From: Oryza sativa Japonica Group
Taxonomy: Eukaryota; Streptophyta; Magnoliopsida; Poales; Poaceae
Length of the DNA: 64,000 nucleotides
Assembly (NCBI RefSeq): GCF_034140825.1
Contig: NC_089035.1
Coordinates: forward strand, 42,152,001-42,216,000
Direction of reading: 5' to 3'
Shown here: piece by piece, positions 22,563 through 34,526 of the stretch
Layout: every line of letters starts with the position of its first letter
How positions within the stretch are numbered: position 1 is the first letter of the stretch
Translations under genes and position numbers: made by a program
The notes under the pieces: generated by a model
Seen by the model: the letters and a program-made list of their open reading frames with translations, nothing else
Told to the model about the DNA's origin: nothing
The model's database searches: none

Positions 22563-23476
22563 AAAATTATCAGTTCCAAACCAGAATGGAACTATAAGTT
22601 TATCAATAAACAAACTTGGTGTGAAATAGATACAAAATAAAAAGAAAGTTTCGTGACAGCCTGGTAATGTGGACCGGAGCAATCACCTATATACCATTAC
22701 CTCGCAAACTGCATGCTACAAACTTCATCTGTTTTCTAATAGATAATACTATTGACTTTGATCTGATGTTTAATCATTCGTTCTGTTCAAAATAAATTAT
22801 AGAAATATTGTTTATTTTGTTTGTGACATATTTTATCATTAAAGAATATTTAAGCATGACTTATACTTTAGCATATTCACACTAATTATTTAAATAATGC
22901 GAACAGTCCAACGTTATTTCAAAAGTCAACGTCATTTATTAAAATATATATTTTTTGAAAAAAAATACATGCTAAATATAGACGTGCTAGGAACTTGTAT
23001 AAATAGGGGTGAATGCTTTTGTTACATTGCATCGGCATGCAAAGTGGTCAGCAGGCTCCTTAACAACTAGCTATAGCTACCTGTAGGGGTGAAAATGGTT
23101 TGGAATTTTTCCAGATTCCGGACCTATTTTCGGAAACGGAATCAGCCGGTCGGAATTTTTTCGGAATTTCTCAGAAACGGAATCGGAAACGGAAATAATT
23201 TTTCGGAAACGGAATTGAATATGATAATAGCAGTTTCCGTCGGAACTCAGAATCGGTCGGAAAAATTCCGGAAAGTTTGTCGGAATTTCTGAAGTTAAAA
23301 AGGCCCATCCAAATAGTCCATAATTCCTCCCCAAGTTCCCAGCCCAACCCAAGTCCCTAAATCACTAACTGGCTAACTCTAAAAAGGAGAGAGGCTAACC
23401 CTAGAGAGGAGAGAGGCGTCGTATCTAGATCGAGAGAGGCGGCGCATCCAAAGCCTACCTGTGCCTGCAAACAAAG
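22563..23476. other. Upstream region of the dead glucanase gene
   Basis: This holds AT-rich spacer, a likely old TATA region (GTATAAATAGGGG at about 22,998-23,010), and from 23,084 to 23,335 a patch rich in TTTCGGAAACGGAAT and its inverse, probably a short transposon with CGGAA-rich subterminal repeats. The original leader then runs into the ATG at 23,477. Confidence 0.45.
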
Positions 23477-23560
23477 ATGGCAAAGCATGGTGTTGCTTCC
23501 ATTTTAACACTGGCACTGGTCCTTGGAGTACTTGCGGTCACTCCTAAAGGTAAGTATATA

Positions 23561-23794
23561 CTACCTCCGTTTTTTAATAAATGACGCCGTTGACCTTTTC
23601 TCACATGTTTGACCATTCGTCTTGTTCAAAAATTTTATGTAAATGTATAAGATATAAATCACACATAAAATACTATGAGTGATAAAACAATTCATAACAA
23701 AATAAATTATAATTACGTAAATTTTTTGAATAAGACGAATGGTCAAACATGTGAGAAAAAGTCAACGACGTCATCTATTAAAAAACGGAGGTAG
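23561..23794. repeat. Stowaway MITE, nearly perfect hairpin
   Basis: CTACCTCCGTTTTTTAATAA on the left pairs with the inverse on the right, and TA flanks both ends (23,559-23,560 and 23,795-23,796). The arms stay complementary far into the element (GACGCCGTTGACC against GTCAACGACGTC), so this copy is recent. It lies in the intron of the glucanase pseudogene. Confidence 0.9.
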
Positions 23795-23803
23795 TATATA
23801 TAC

Positions 23804-24639
23804 TACTACATGAATGATTTTTGCGTGCAGGTGGAATTGATTTTTACGTGCGGAGCTTCTACCCGTCTGGAAGTGTGCGTCTGTGAAAATCCCGATTTTT
23901 TCGTGCGGGTGACACACCCGCACGTGAAAATCGATTTTCGCGTGCGGGCGCCGCACGCACGGGAAAATTAAAAACCGAAACCAAAAAAAAAAAACAAAAT
24001 CAACCCGCAAACCCTAACCTAGCCGCCGTTAACACCGCCGCCGCCGTCGTCGCTGCCTTGCCCGAGGCCCGTCGTCGATGTCACCGCCACCACCGTCGTC
24101 ATCGCTGCCTTGCCCGAGGCCCGCCACCGCCGTCCCCACGGTCGCCACCGCCGCACTCGCTGATGCCGCCGCAACGCCCTCTGATGCCACCGCTGATGTC
24201 GCTGCGGCGCCCGCCGATGTCGTCGCCGCACTCGCTGATGCCGCCGCCGATGCAGCCACGACGCCCGCCAATGCTGCCGCCGCCATCGATGCCGCCGCCT
24301 CCCCCGCCCTAACCGAGGGCGCCGGCGTCGCCGAGAAGGGGATGGGGAGGAGGAGAGGGAGCGGGAGAGGGAGGATTGGAGGATGTGGGGAGGAAATTAA
24401 TGGCAGCGCTCGCCCGTGACAGGAGAGGATAAGGTTGCCAGCGTGTGGGGTGGGTTATTTTCGTGTGCGGGTCACTTAACAGGCCCACATAAAAAAATAG
24501 GCTTATTTTCGCATGCGGGCCTGTTAAATGACCCGCACACGAAAATAGATTTTTCTGTGCGGGCGACGCCCTGATGCTCGTCCTTTATTTTTCTGTGCGG
24601 TTGCACTTATGGTCCGTTTGAAAACAATCTGGTCTAGTG
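23804..24639. mobile_element. CACTA-like element in the glucanase pseudogene
   Basis: The 3' end TCTAGTG and the multiple subterminal TTTTCGTGCGGG(T/C)-type repeats at both sides identify a CACTA element. The 5' end reads TACTACATGAATG, one base off the canonical CACTA. The centre (24,010-24,420) is GC-rich and resembles captured coding DNA. The 3-bp flanks do not match, consistent with a deletion next to the insertion that also removed the start of glucanase exon 2. Confidence 0.65.
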
Positions 24640-25365
24640 TCTAGGAAAATCTTTCATACATATAACCGGCTCAAACATCGCCCTCACCATGGGCGTCGCC
24701 AACGAGAACCTCTCCGCGTTCGCCTCCGACCCCTCCGCCGTGGCCAATTGGGTCAAGCAGAACGTCCAGGTCTACCCGGGCGTCAACTTCCGCTACATCG
24801 CCGTCGGCAACGAGGTTGAGAGCGGCAACACGCAGAACGTCCTCCCGGCCATGCAGAACATGAACAGCGCGCTCTCCGCTGCCGGCCTCAGCAACATCAA
24901 GGTGTCCGTGTCGGTGTCCCAGAAGGGCGTGCTCGCCGGGTACCCGCCGTCCAATGGCATGTTCTCCCCCGAAGCGACCTCGTACATGACGCCCATCGCG
25001 AAGTACCTGGCGAGCACCGGCGCGCCGCTGATGGCCAACGTCTACCCCTACTTCGCCTACGTGGGCAACCTGCGGGCCCAGATCGACGACATCAACTACG
25101 CGCTCTTCACGTCGCCGGGCACGGTGGTGCCGGACGGCAGCAAGGCTTACCAGAACCAGTTCGACGCCATCGTCGACACGTTCTACTCCGCGCTGGAGAG
25201 CGCCGGCGCCGGGAGCGTCCCGATCGTGGTGTCGGAGAGCGGGTGGCCGTCGGCCGGCGGCACGGCGGCGAGCGCCAGCAACGCGCAGACGTACAACCAG
25301 AACCTGATCAAACACGTCGGGCAGGGGACGCCCAAGAGGGCCGGGAGAATCGAGATCTACATTTT

Positions 25366-25741
25366 CGGAGATGGATTCTAATAGCTTGAGTGGACGTCCA
25401 CCCGTTTACTGCATGTCAACTAAATGGTTACGAAATATTTTTAAAAAAATTGACAAGATAGATCAGTATGTAATATATCACTTCACAAACATGCAAATTC
25501 AAATTCAACTTCTACAAGTTGTACCAAAAATAAAAAAATTTAACTGTAAATATACATATATTAATTTGAGTCTTGTTTGTTATATTTGTTAGAATTTGTA
25601 GAAGTTGATTTTTAACTTGCATGTTTGTGGAGTGATATATTACATATTTATCTATCTTGTTCATATTTTTTTAATTTTTTCATAACCATTTACATGACAT
25701 ACAATAAACGGGTGGACGTCCACTCGATTGAGCTGTTAAAA
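25366..25741. repeat. Foldback MITE, GAGTGGACGTCCACCCG ends
   Basis: The inner repeats GAGTGGACGTCCACCCGTTTA (25,388) and its exact inverse (to 25,725) are perfect, and the similarity continues outward in weaker form. A second inner pair, ATATATCACTTCACAAACATGC and its inverse, shows the whole element is a hairpin. It interrupts the C-terminal coding region of the glucanase pseudogene. Related fragments lie at about 32,115-32,245 and 35,750-35,870, downstream of two other glucanases. Confidence 0.75.
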
Positions 25742-25914
25742 CAGTTCCCGCCAATGTTCAACGAGTACGACAAGAAAGGCGCCGACACCGAGAAGCACTT
25801 CGGCCTCTTCAACCCGGATCAGTCGCCGGCCTACACCATTAATTTCTAAAGAGAACAGCACTTACAGGCTCCATACAATTAAGGACATCGATGAGGAAAG
25901 CAACGACTATATAG

Positions 25915-26155
25915 TACTCCCTCTGTCCTATAATATAAGGGATTTTGAGTTTTTGTTTGTAACGTTTGATCACTCGTCTTATTCAAAATTTTTTGAAATT
26001 ATTATTTATTTTATTTGTGACTTACTTTATTATCTATAGTACTTTAAGCAGAACTTTTCGTTTTTTATATTTGCCAAAAAAATTTAAATAAGACGAGTGG
26101 TCAAATGTTGTAAGGAAAAACTTAAAATCCCTTATATTGTGGGACGGAGGGAGTA
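25915..26155. repeat. Stowaway-like MITE
   Basis: TACTCCCTCTGTCCTATAATA on the left pairs with the inverse TATTGTGGGACGGAGGGAGTA on the right. The arms continue with AAGGGATTTTGAGT against ACTTAAAATCCCTTA. It lies just 3' of the glucanase pseudogene. Confidence 0.85.
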
Positions 26156-26422
26156 CGTAAGTTCCAGTTGCATGTTTGGATTTGATCGAATAAACTGTTA
26201 CGTATATATACGTAACACTTGCATGTTTTGGATAGGCTATCTGTCATTTAATTTAAGCATGATGTGGTAAGCTTGTTTAGTCAAGGTGCCCGCGCTGCTG
26301 GACATTCTCAACATGAACATCCCTATAACGACAATAAAATACTCGGAATTACATGCTAAGAAGACAAGGAAAGATGACTGTATGGATAGAAGCAGTTCAA
26401 GCCCATTGAGAGTTTTTACAGC

Positions 26423-29400
26423 ATGTTAATTAAGGAGTACAAGGAAAATAAAATCCTACTATTCAAAAGGGGGAGGACAGACTCCCCCAAATCTCCGACT
26501 TCCTCCATCACGCCCTTGCACGCGTCATCGGCGGCCTCCTGGTCCAGAGCCCTCCTCAGGTCCAAGTCGGGATGCGCCGGCCTTACGCACGCGAGGACGT
26601 GGCACGCCCTGGTGTAGATCCCGTTGGACGTCTCCTCACCGATCCTAGCCGCATGCTTGGAGGGGATCTCCTCCATTGCCGTAGCTAGCTCCGCGAGCGA
26701 GGACATCAGCGAGAACTCGTCAGGGTTCGCCGGGATGGTGGTCGTGACGCCGCACTACCCGGCGAGCTGGTGTAGGCCGGTGTAAGATACCCGTAGCGAG
26801 CCGCGGATCTCTGACAAGTTGTTCTCGAGCTCCGACATCCGGTGCTCGAGCCCTTGTCGCTACCTTTCGTTGCCGGCCACCAGCCCCCTCATCTTCAGGA
26901 GGTCCTCGCGGGCCTCCGCCAGTTCACGCGCTAGCTTGTCGGCGCGTTGGTTCGCCGACGACGCCGCTGCCTTGGCCTCCTCGATCTCGCAGCCTACGCT
27001 GCGAGCACCGGCCTGGAGGATGCACTCCATCTCTGCTTGGAGCTCCCCCCAGGTGAGGGCATCGGCAGGCGGGCCCCGAGCAGGCACAAGGCCGACGGCG
27101 AGGCTACTCGGCGTCACCTCCCGGTCCTTAGTAGCGACCACGACATCTGTCGAAGTCGCTGCAGGGGACGTGCTGGAAGTCGAACCAGTCCCGCCTTGCG
27201 CCGGCTTCGCCCGTGCCGCCCTGCGAAGAGTTTCCTCTCTTTCATGAAGCTAGTTAATCAGGACTTTGTGAATGAAAAAACTTCAAAAAATATCCACTTA
27301 CTTCTTGCCGATCGTCACAAGCCTCTGCCTTCGCTGAGGTGGAGGAGACGCGTCCGAGGCCTAAGTGAGATAGGATGATGTGAGGCTAAATCATTCCGAC
27401 TACATGCTAAAGAACAAGAGAGGCTTACCACCGGGCTTGGCGCCTTCCGATAGGTCCCGAGTACAGAGGAGAATTTCCTCCCCTTCTTCGGAACATTGCT
27501 GCCACTCATGGTAGCAGCAGCAATGTCGGACGCCTCCTTGGTGACGCCCTCCTTCAAGGACGCTGCCGCTTAGTGGTCCATAAGTGGCCCGATGACGTCC
27601 GTCAGAGGGAGAGCCTGCATAACATGAAGTCACGACGCGATCCTGGGGAGGAAGATGTAAAGGATACATCGAGTACACTCACGTTGATCGCAGCCTCGTG
27701 TTCAGCCGGACCCTTCTCGCAAAGGGGGATCGGGATGTCGCTCGCCGTCGAGGCAGCGCTGATCATCACCTGGCCGACGCGGCGGTTCATGGTGTCACTG
27801 TCCAGACCTGTAGATCGAGAACAGAAACTCGATAAGTCGGGAGAAACAGACATATCCAGGACAAAATCCGAAATACAAGAAAAAAAATACCCCGAGGAGA
27901 GACCCGGGTCGTGTCCTCTGGCCCCGAGTAATCAAAGGCCGGATGGGCGGGGGCCTGGAGCGGTTGGATCCGTCTACTTATGAAGTCGGCAGCGACTTCA
28001 TACCCCGACAACCCTCGAGTTCGGAGGTTATCGATGATGTTGATGAAAGACTGAAGGGAGGGAGTCAGGGCAGGTTTGGCGGTCCACTCTGGGATTTTGT
28101 CTGGTTGTTCTTCCGGGACAACAAGGACGGGATCCGAGTTTTCTATCTGAAGATAGAACCATCTCGCCCGCCATTTGCTACGAGAAGAGGGGCACTGGAA
28201 GGGGATGTAACGCGACTTCAGGCGATCCCAAAGTCGGAATCCAACACATCCGGATACCCTATTGGATTCCATCCAGCGCAACTCATAGTAAAAACGGAAA
28301 AGATCAAGGAAGGGCTCTACCCCAATATAGGCCTCGCAAAGATAGGAGAAAATACTAAGGAATGCGATGGAGTTGGGGTTCAGGTGAAGCAAAGAAAGGC
28401 CATAAAAGTTCAAGACAAGAAGAAGAAATTTGGAAGGCGGAGGAAGAAAACCGCAAGAAATGTAATCTTCGACCGCAACCATACGGCCCAAGATGGGTTC
28501 GGGTTCAATACCTCCTAACTCCCTCTGCATGGTCCCGCGACCAGGAAGGCGCCGTCATCTTGCAACTTCTTCAGGGACGCGGTGGTGGAGGTGGACTTGT
28601 CGAGATCCATCGCTGCCGGAGGATCGCCGGAGAGTAAAGCGAAAGAAGCAGGCTAGGGTTTTCTCTGCAGGAGCGGAGATGACGAAGGGCGCTTGAAGAC
28701 TTGAGAGTTCTTTGGCAAACGGACTTCAAAATGGATCCCCAAAATCCCTTTAAATAACCGCACTACCGACGGTGCGTATTCCAAGGAAAGGAGAGAGATT
28801 GCCGCCGGAAAATTCTGGGTCCGTTACGTGTGGTAGTTTTTAGACTTCAATTTAAATTCATTCATGACCATTGAACTTCATACGGCATTGTCGATAACTC
28901 TTCGTCTCTACGGTTCTCACACCGAGATCGATCAGATGAGAACGACAACGATTCCGACATCAGAAGTCACGATTGGTTACATGAGTTCATTTAAGCAGAA
29001 GTTGGGGGCTACTGTCAGGGTTACGGATAAGGTATACCCTCTATCCTTAGATATGCGTTGTATATTGATATGGCATACCCGCGCGTATACGGATAGTCCT
29101 TGTATGCGTTAAAGAAATCTATCACGAGATAGAAGCGGAATCCACAGATGGAAGGAGTCCTACTCAGACAAGATTGGGTATTTGCCATATCGTGAGGGGT
29201 CTGATATCTCCGAGTCCTACTTGGAGATCAACTGACCCGCGATATAAAAGGGACCCCTCGGCAGGACGTAAGGCATCGAATCACACCGCCAACACATCCA
29301 CCACAGCCTACGAAGCCGGAGCCTACAGGAGCCAAGTCGCCGTGTGATCTAGTCGAACCAACTCGACTACGATCTCGTCGGTATTATCGAGTTCCGCTAT

Positions 29401-29586
29401 TCCTTCTGTAATCTGTGGTTTCCATTATATAATCCCATACCAATTGGATTAGGGCTATTACCTGCTAAGGGGTCTAAACCAGTATAATTCTTGTTTTCTG
29501 TTTGCTTGATGTCGTACTACGTAGATCCTCGTACCAGCGTACCCCAATACCCTCTATATCCGGTCTACGGGTACCCACTGTCGACA
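26423..29586 (+). mobile_element. Truncated Ty3/gypsy-type LTR retrotransposon (3' part)
   Basis: This is a fossil. The right end is a single 574-bp LTR (29,013-29,586) that begins TGTCAGGGTT, ends CTGTCGACA and has a TATAAAAG box at about 29,243. A purine-rich tract with GTTGGGGGCTAC sits directly before it, as at a 3' LTR. The internal remnant carries, on the minus strand, a coding region of the putative gypsy-type transposon ORF family (PF04195-like, core at about 27,900-28,500, coiled-coil-rich tail at 26,420-27,250). Such antisense ORFs are known next to the 3' LTR in several rice gypsy families. I see no gag-pol and no second LTR, so it is broken and cannot be dated by LTR divergence. 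Confidence 0.75.
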
Positions 29587-30722
29587 ATTTGAAAATAATT
29601 CAATAATAAGATAAAAAAATCCGTTGGAATATATCCATGTGTGGTTTTGTTTTGAAGATTTAATTGCAACGAATTTAATTGTGCAATCAGATCATGATTT
29701 TGATTAAATCATGATAAATAATTTAAGAGAAAAAATAGTTTAAATTGTTTTTACACGTATGCTGACGTCAGCACCCGATTTTACCTCCTCTCCACGAGGC
29801 ACCCGACGGTAGTCGCTTCCGGTTCTTTCGTCAGCTCGACATGCGAGATCGATCGAGAAGGAAATAATACCAGCTCCGTCTGATGGCGGAAGCCCGGCCG
29901 TCTCCCTCTCGTCGCCGTAGTTAAGTTGATAGTTTGGAGGTGGTTTTCGGTAGGATGGGGGTTTTCGTGTCCAAAGCAAGCCATCGTGTGCGAATCCGCC
30001 ACTGGATTAACAAGCTAAACTGAGACAAGAGAACCAGTTTTTTATTGATTTCTCTAAGATTTCTCTCCGTTTTCTCTGTTATTCACTTATTCCTTTTCCT
30101 TTTTTTTCTATCTTTTCTTACCTTTTCGTTACACTTCTATTTTTCAGTATTTGTCTACCTTTTCACCGTTTGGCAGCCTACTTAGGAATGTTTGTATCAT
30201 TTTGACCCATCATTAATGCAATAGGTAGAATCTCTCTACCTTCTCAGAGTAAAAATAACCTTCACACGTGGTGTAGCTAGCTCCGGCCGCCGCCGGCGGC
30301 CCGAAAAGCGCAAGGAGCGAGAGGAGGTGAGCTGCGCGCCAACTTGCGGACATTGTAACGACCCTATCCCGTCGGGTTTCTGTGAACCGTTGGATTTGAA
30401 GTTTACGGTCCAGATAAACCGATTCCCGGACAAACGCAACGATCCGATTAGGCCCACAAATCGTAAACTAACATTGGGCCATCATAATTGGGCCCATTAG
30501 AATTTGGATAGTAGCCATCGCTATGCCGTGGTAAAAGTCTAATTGAACTCACTCAATTGCCTCAGTCCAATTCCTATATCCCGCAACCTTAGCCTTCGGC
30601 AGCAGAGATTGTGAGTGAGTTTGTTTCGATTTCCCCACGCACACTTCCTGAACTATTAAACGGTGTGTTCTTTGTAAAAATTTTCTATACGAAAATTGCT
30701 TTAAAAATTATATTAATCCATT
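29587..30722. other. Intergenic, no gene recognised
   Basis: AT-rich spacer with a GC-richer patch at 29,765-29,970 whose open frames show no recognisable domain, a second patch at 30,275-30,470, and at about 30,645-30,720 the left part of a MITE of the TTAAACGGTGTG family that runs into the foldback element at 30,723. Confidence 0.4.
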
Positions 30723-31151
30723 GAGTAAATTTCACAAAACTACAGGTATTTTGACCAAATTATCACAAAACTACAGATTTAAGGAGTTGTATCACAAAAC
30801 TACACATTTAGCACCAAATTTATCACAAAACTACAAATTTTAGGTTAAGTATCACAAAAATGCATATTTAATATTGAACTTATCACAAAACTACAACTTT
30901 TAGAGTTTAAATCCCTAGCACTATTGTTATGGTGGAGCTATAAACATTATTACTTTGTAATTAAATTGGTTCTAAACCTGTAGTTTTATTATAATTTAGT
31001 TACTAAACGTGTAGTTTTGTGACACTTCATCTTAAATGTGTAGTTTTGTGATAAATTTGGTGCTAAATGTGTAGTTTTATAATACAACTCCTTAAATCTG
31101 TAGTTCTGTGATAGTTTGGTCATAGTATCTATAGTTTTGTGAAATTTACTC
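30723..31151. repeat. Foldback element built of TATCACAAAACTACA repeats
   Basis: The ends GAGTAAATTTCACAAAACTA and its inverse (to 31,151) enclose a 429-bp palindrome. Each arm contains about four direct copies of a 30-35 bp unit with the core TATCACAAAACTACA, in opposite orientation between the arms. It interrupts an older MITE. No coding. Confidence 0.8.
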
Positions 31152-32523
31152 TAAATACAATAGTTATCCACTACAGGCCTACAGCATTTATATCATCATC
31201 GCTTAATTATTTTGTCTCTCACCTATTCCCCTTTTCTCTTTCATCCAAGCCAATCAGGGAAGCCCGTTCATGCTAATTTCTTTATCAGTCGACGATATCG
31301 TCGATAGGAAGGCGCCAAGCCAGCGATAGGAGCATTGGTGCCCGTGCATGACCGTCGACAAATTAATCGACGACGTTTCTCTCTCATACTTCTCTTTCTA
31401 CCACCTAGGTATAAAAATCCAACGCAAGCTTACTACTTGTAGTTGCCCTAACTCGTCGTCTTCCTCCCATTTTTTCTACACAAACAACGCCTTGCTGGAG
31501 CTAAAATATTCCACGAAACATGGAAACTCACCTATGTTTTCCTGGTGTGGTGTTCTTTTCTCTTGAAGATGAAGATTAAGTTTTTTTACGCAAAACGATA
31601 TGGTATTAACGTATGATTGATTGAATTTTAATTATTACAAACTTGAAACATAGATTAATATGATATTTTAGAGAAACTTTCATATAGAAAGTTTTCGCAC
31701 GAAAATTGCAACGAGAATCTTAATCTTCATCCAACTCTTGTTGGAGAAAAGAACGGGACATCCATTTGTGTTCTGCCGCTGCATGGAAATTCTTATCCAT
31801 TAGTAGTATTTAACAGTACACCCAACTTGAGAAAATTGCATATCTACAATCGCATAAACTTGCTTCGCTAGAATACCAGTGGTACTGTAAATTGCATTGG
31901 TGGCTCATATTTTGTTCTTCATGATTACACCTTGAAATTTTTGTACCCTCGAATTTAATTGCATTCCTTCTCTTCACTGTTTGTGAACGTATGCGTTTGT
32001 ACCATGTTTAAAAATAAACCTCAAAGATACCATGGTCCTTGCAGTTATCACACCGCGCCGTAAATGAACCTTCAAGCAAAATAGAGGACTTCTTTTTTTC
32101 GTTGCGAGATATAGAAGTTGAATTTGAACTTGCATGTTTGTGTAGTGATATATCACATGTTAATACATCTTCTTATTTTTTTTATAATCATTTGAGTAGA
32201 ATGCAAATAAGGATGTGACATCCTCTCGAGGATCAAAATAGTCTCCTCATGAACATATAAGTCGCGCTCAATTGTTCATGCACTGATTCATTGTCGATTA
32301 GGGAAAAAAACATTTTCTTCACTTTACTCATGGCATAATACACTATTAATTCTGGAATTTGAGAATCGCAGGCACACCATACGTGCTGCACACTTTATTA
32401 CTGATTGATTATTTCTACTGCTCTGCTTGAAGCTAGCTTATTTTTAGTTTACAGTTAATTTTAAGGATGCATACGAGCAAGAGCTTTCAGTAGCTGCTAT
32501 GTCGATCCGATGCAGCATCTGAC
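31152..32523. other. Intergenic with orphan glucanase-type upstream sequence
   Basis: The block at about 31,448-31,560, continuing at about 31,760-31,910, resembles the region just upstream of the glucanase at 34,526 (34,713-35,010), for example TTCCTCCCATTTTTTCTAC and TTCCACGAAACATGGAAACTC. It is interrupted by a MITE at about 31,566-31,737 with GATGAAGATTAAG ends. From 32,115 to 32,245 lies a fragment related to the foldback MITE at 25,366. Confidence 0.55.
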
Positions 32524-34526
32524 TTAGAACCGGATGGGATACACGGGCGACTTGTTAGGGTAGAAGAGCCCAAAGTTTCTCTCGGTGGGATCCCCGTTCT
32601 TCTGGTTCTCATTGAACATGGCGAATATGTACGCCTCCAGTGCCCCCGGCCTCTTGGGCGTGCCACGCCCGACATGGTCGATCAGCCCCTGGTTGTACGC
32701 CCTCGCATTGTCCACGCTCGCCCCGAACCCTCCCGCCGACGGCCACCCGCTCTCCGACACCACCACCCTCACGTTCCCGGCGCCGGCCTTCTCCAGCGCG
32801 GCGTACACGGCGTCCATCATGGCGTCGAACAGGTTGGTGTAGGTGAGCCCGTTGTTTGGGTCCCTCACCGTGGTGCCCGGCCGGAACGTGGCGTAGTTGA
32901 GGCTGATGTCGCGCGGGTTCCCCCTGTAGGCGAAGTACGGGTACACGTTGGCGAGCAGCGGCGCGCCGGTGCTCGCCAGGTAGCGCGCGATGTCCTTCAT
33001 GTAGGCGTCCCTGAAGACGCCGGCGGAGGGTGGGTAGGAGTTGGAGATGACGTCGAACTTCACCGCGGTGGACGCCTTGATGGCGCCGAGGCCCGACGAG
33101 GCCAGGGCGGAGTTGACGTTGCGGATGGCCGGGAGGATGCTACTCGTGGCGCCGCCTTCCACCTCGTTGCCGACGGCGATGTACTTGATGTTGACGGCCG
33201 GGTAGTAGGGCCTGACGTTGTCGCGGACCCACGCGGCCGCGTTGGAGGAGCTGGCGGCGAGGTTGGACAACTGGTCGCCGACGTCGAGGATGAGGGCGAT
33301 GCCGGAGTTGCGCAGGGCGTTGAGCGCCTCCTTGTCGGGGTAGTAGATGCGCATGCCGTTGATGCCCTTGGACTTGTACAGCTGCACCACCTCGCTCCGC
33401 GACGGGAGGTTGTTGCCGAGAACGCCATAGCACACGCCGATGGATTGCACAGCTGCATATGCACGACAGGATAATGGACACCGACAGCATAAAGTTAGGT
33501 TTTCCAATAAACCATAGCAGAGTACACAATGAACGTGCACCTTCGAATTATCAGAGCATGCCTAGTTGAATTTCAAGTGAAACTTTGTTTGCCCAAAAAG
33601 AATTAACCCAAAGCTATAGTGTCTATCTGGTCCGGACATTTTATTTAGTTTCATCTATCTATTTATCTATCTTCCATATATCTATCTATATATTATCTAT
33701 TATATTATCTAGACCAGACATGATCTATTATATATATATTGTATAGTAACATAATGATAACTTGAAACGAAGTCACCATATTCGCTATGTATACCTATAC
33801 ATTATCATATTAATAAAATAATAAGATCTAAGCTAATTACATCATCTAGGACCAAATTAACGGTGTAGATTAATACTCCTTCCGTTTCAAAATGTTTGAC
33901 ACCGTTGACTTTTTAGTACGTGTTTGACCATTTGTCTTATTCAAAAAATTTAAGTAATTATTTATTCTTTTCATATCATTTGATTCATTGTTAAATAAAC
34001 TTTCATGTACACATATAATTTTACATATTTCACAATTTTTTTTGAATAAGACGAACGGTCAAACATGTACTTAAAAAGTCAACGGTGTCAAACATTTTGA
34101 AACGGAGGGAGTATATAGCAATATTTGTATACAAAGTACTATTGCAATTGTAATGTATTGTGTAGAAAATATTGCATATATGGAAATAGGAACTAAGAGT
34201 TCTATATCAAATTCAATTCAACTGACCCGTGTAAAATTACGTGGGGAAATTCCATAGTTATGAAAAGACAACAAGATGCATATAGATAAAATGTGGTTTA
34301 TTCTATAAAGAACATTGTGGTGCTCTTCAGAATTTTGTTCCCCTCAAATCTCTGACTAGCCACTAAACACTTACAGTACGTGCTCAGGGCATTGCAAGCA
34401 AAACAGAGAATTGCTATTTGCTAGAAACATAGAGAGAATCTGATCAGTACTTGTTGGAGCAGAAGCAAATGCTCCAATGATCAGAGCAATTGTAAGCATA
34501 GAAGCAACTCCCTGTCTCCTGGCCAT
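32524..34526 (-). CDS. Secreted beta-1,3-glucanase, GH17 (334 aa)
   Basis: Endo-1,3-beta-glucanase, cutting 1,3-beta-glucan in plant or fungal walls; a pathogenesis-related (PR-2) type enzyme by family. Exon 1 is complement(34451-34526) and encodes a hydrophobic signal peptide of about 25 residues. Exon 2 is complement(32524-33452) and starts at [10 protein letters not shown], the usual mature N-terminus. The acid/base glutamate is E122 in [10 protein letters not shown] and the nucleophile E259 in [13 protein letters not shown]. The chain ends at SPVYPIRF, the normal family end, with no C-terminal vacuolar extension or GPI signal. The phase-1 intron (998 bp) holds a Stowaway MITE. A TATA-like TATATAAA lies about 80 bp before the ATG. 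It fits the rice Gns cluster, but I cannot name the exact member. Confidence 0.95.
33874..34113. repeat. Stowaway MITE in glucanase intron
   Basis: The long, almost perfect arms are TACTCCTTCCGTTTCAAAATG and its inverse, followed by TTTGACACCGTTGACTTTT against its complement. Flanking TA is present. It is recent and sits inside the intron of the 334-residue glucanase gene. Confidence 0.9.

Larger units (their letters stand above)
23477..25849 (+). pseudogene. Beta-1,3-glucanase (GH17) pseudogene with three transposon insertions
   Basis: Exon 1 (23477-23549) still encodes a good signal peptide (MAKHGVASILTLALVLG...) and ends at GGTAAGT in the same phase as its paralogs. The intron then takes in a Stowaway MITE and a CACTA-like element, and the splice acceptor plus about the first 45 mature codons (the VQSIGVCYG region) are gone. 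Homology resumes at about 24,665 with GSNIALTMGV and covers both catalytic glutamates (YIAVGNEVE and [11 protein letters not shown]). At 25,366 a MITE breaks the frame inside the [10 protein letters not shown] block; the last part (MFNEYDKKG...TINF, stop 25,849) follows at about 25,757. It cannot give an active enzyme. It is on the opposite strand from the three other glucanases. Confidence 0.85.

Noticed and set aside
24671-25315. 214-residue minus-strand frame over the glucanase pseudogene
   Set aside because: Opposite-strand shadow of a GC3-rich exon; the + strand reads as GH17 with both catalytic motifs.
27943-28518. 191-residue + strand frame in the LTR element
   Set aside because: The opposite strand carries the recognisable gypsy-type antisense ORF; the + frame is its shadow.
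32674-33474. 266-residue open frame on the + strand over the 334-aa glucanase
   Set aside because: It is the shadow of the GC-rich glucanase exon on the other strand; composition is Arg/Val/Gly-biased and no domain is visible.
33650-33735. TATCTATC-rich stretch as a regulatory array
   Set aside because: A simple sequence repeat inside a glucanase intron; no evidence for a regulatory role.
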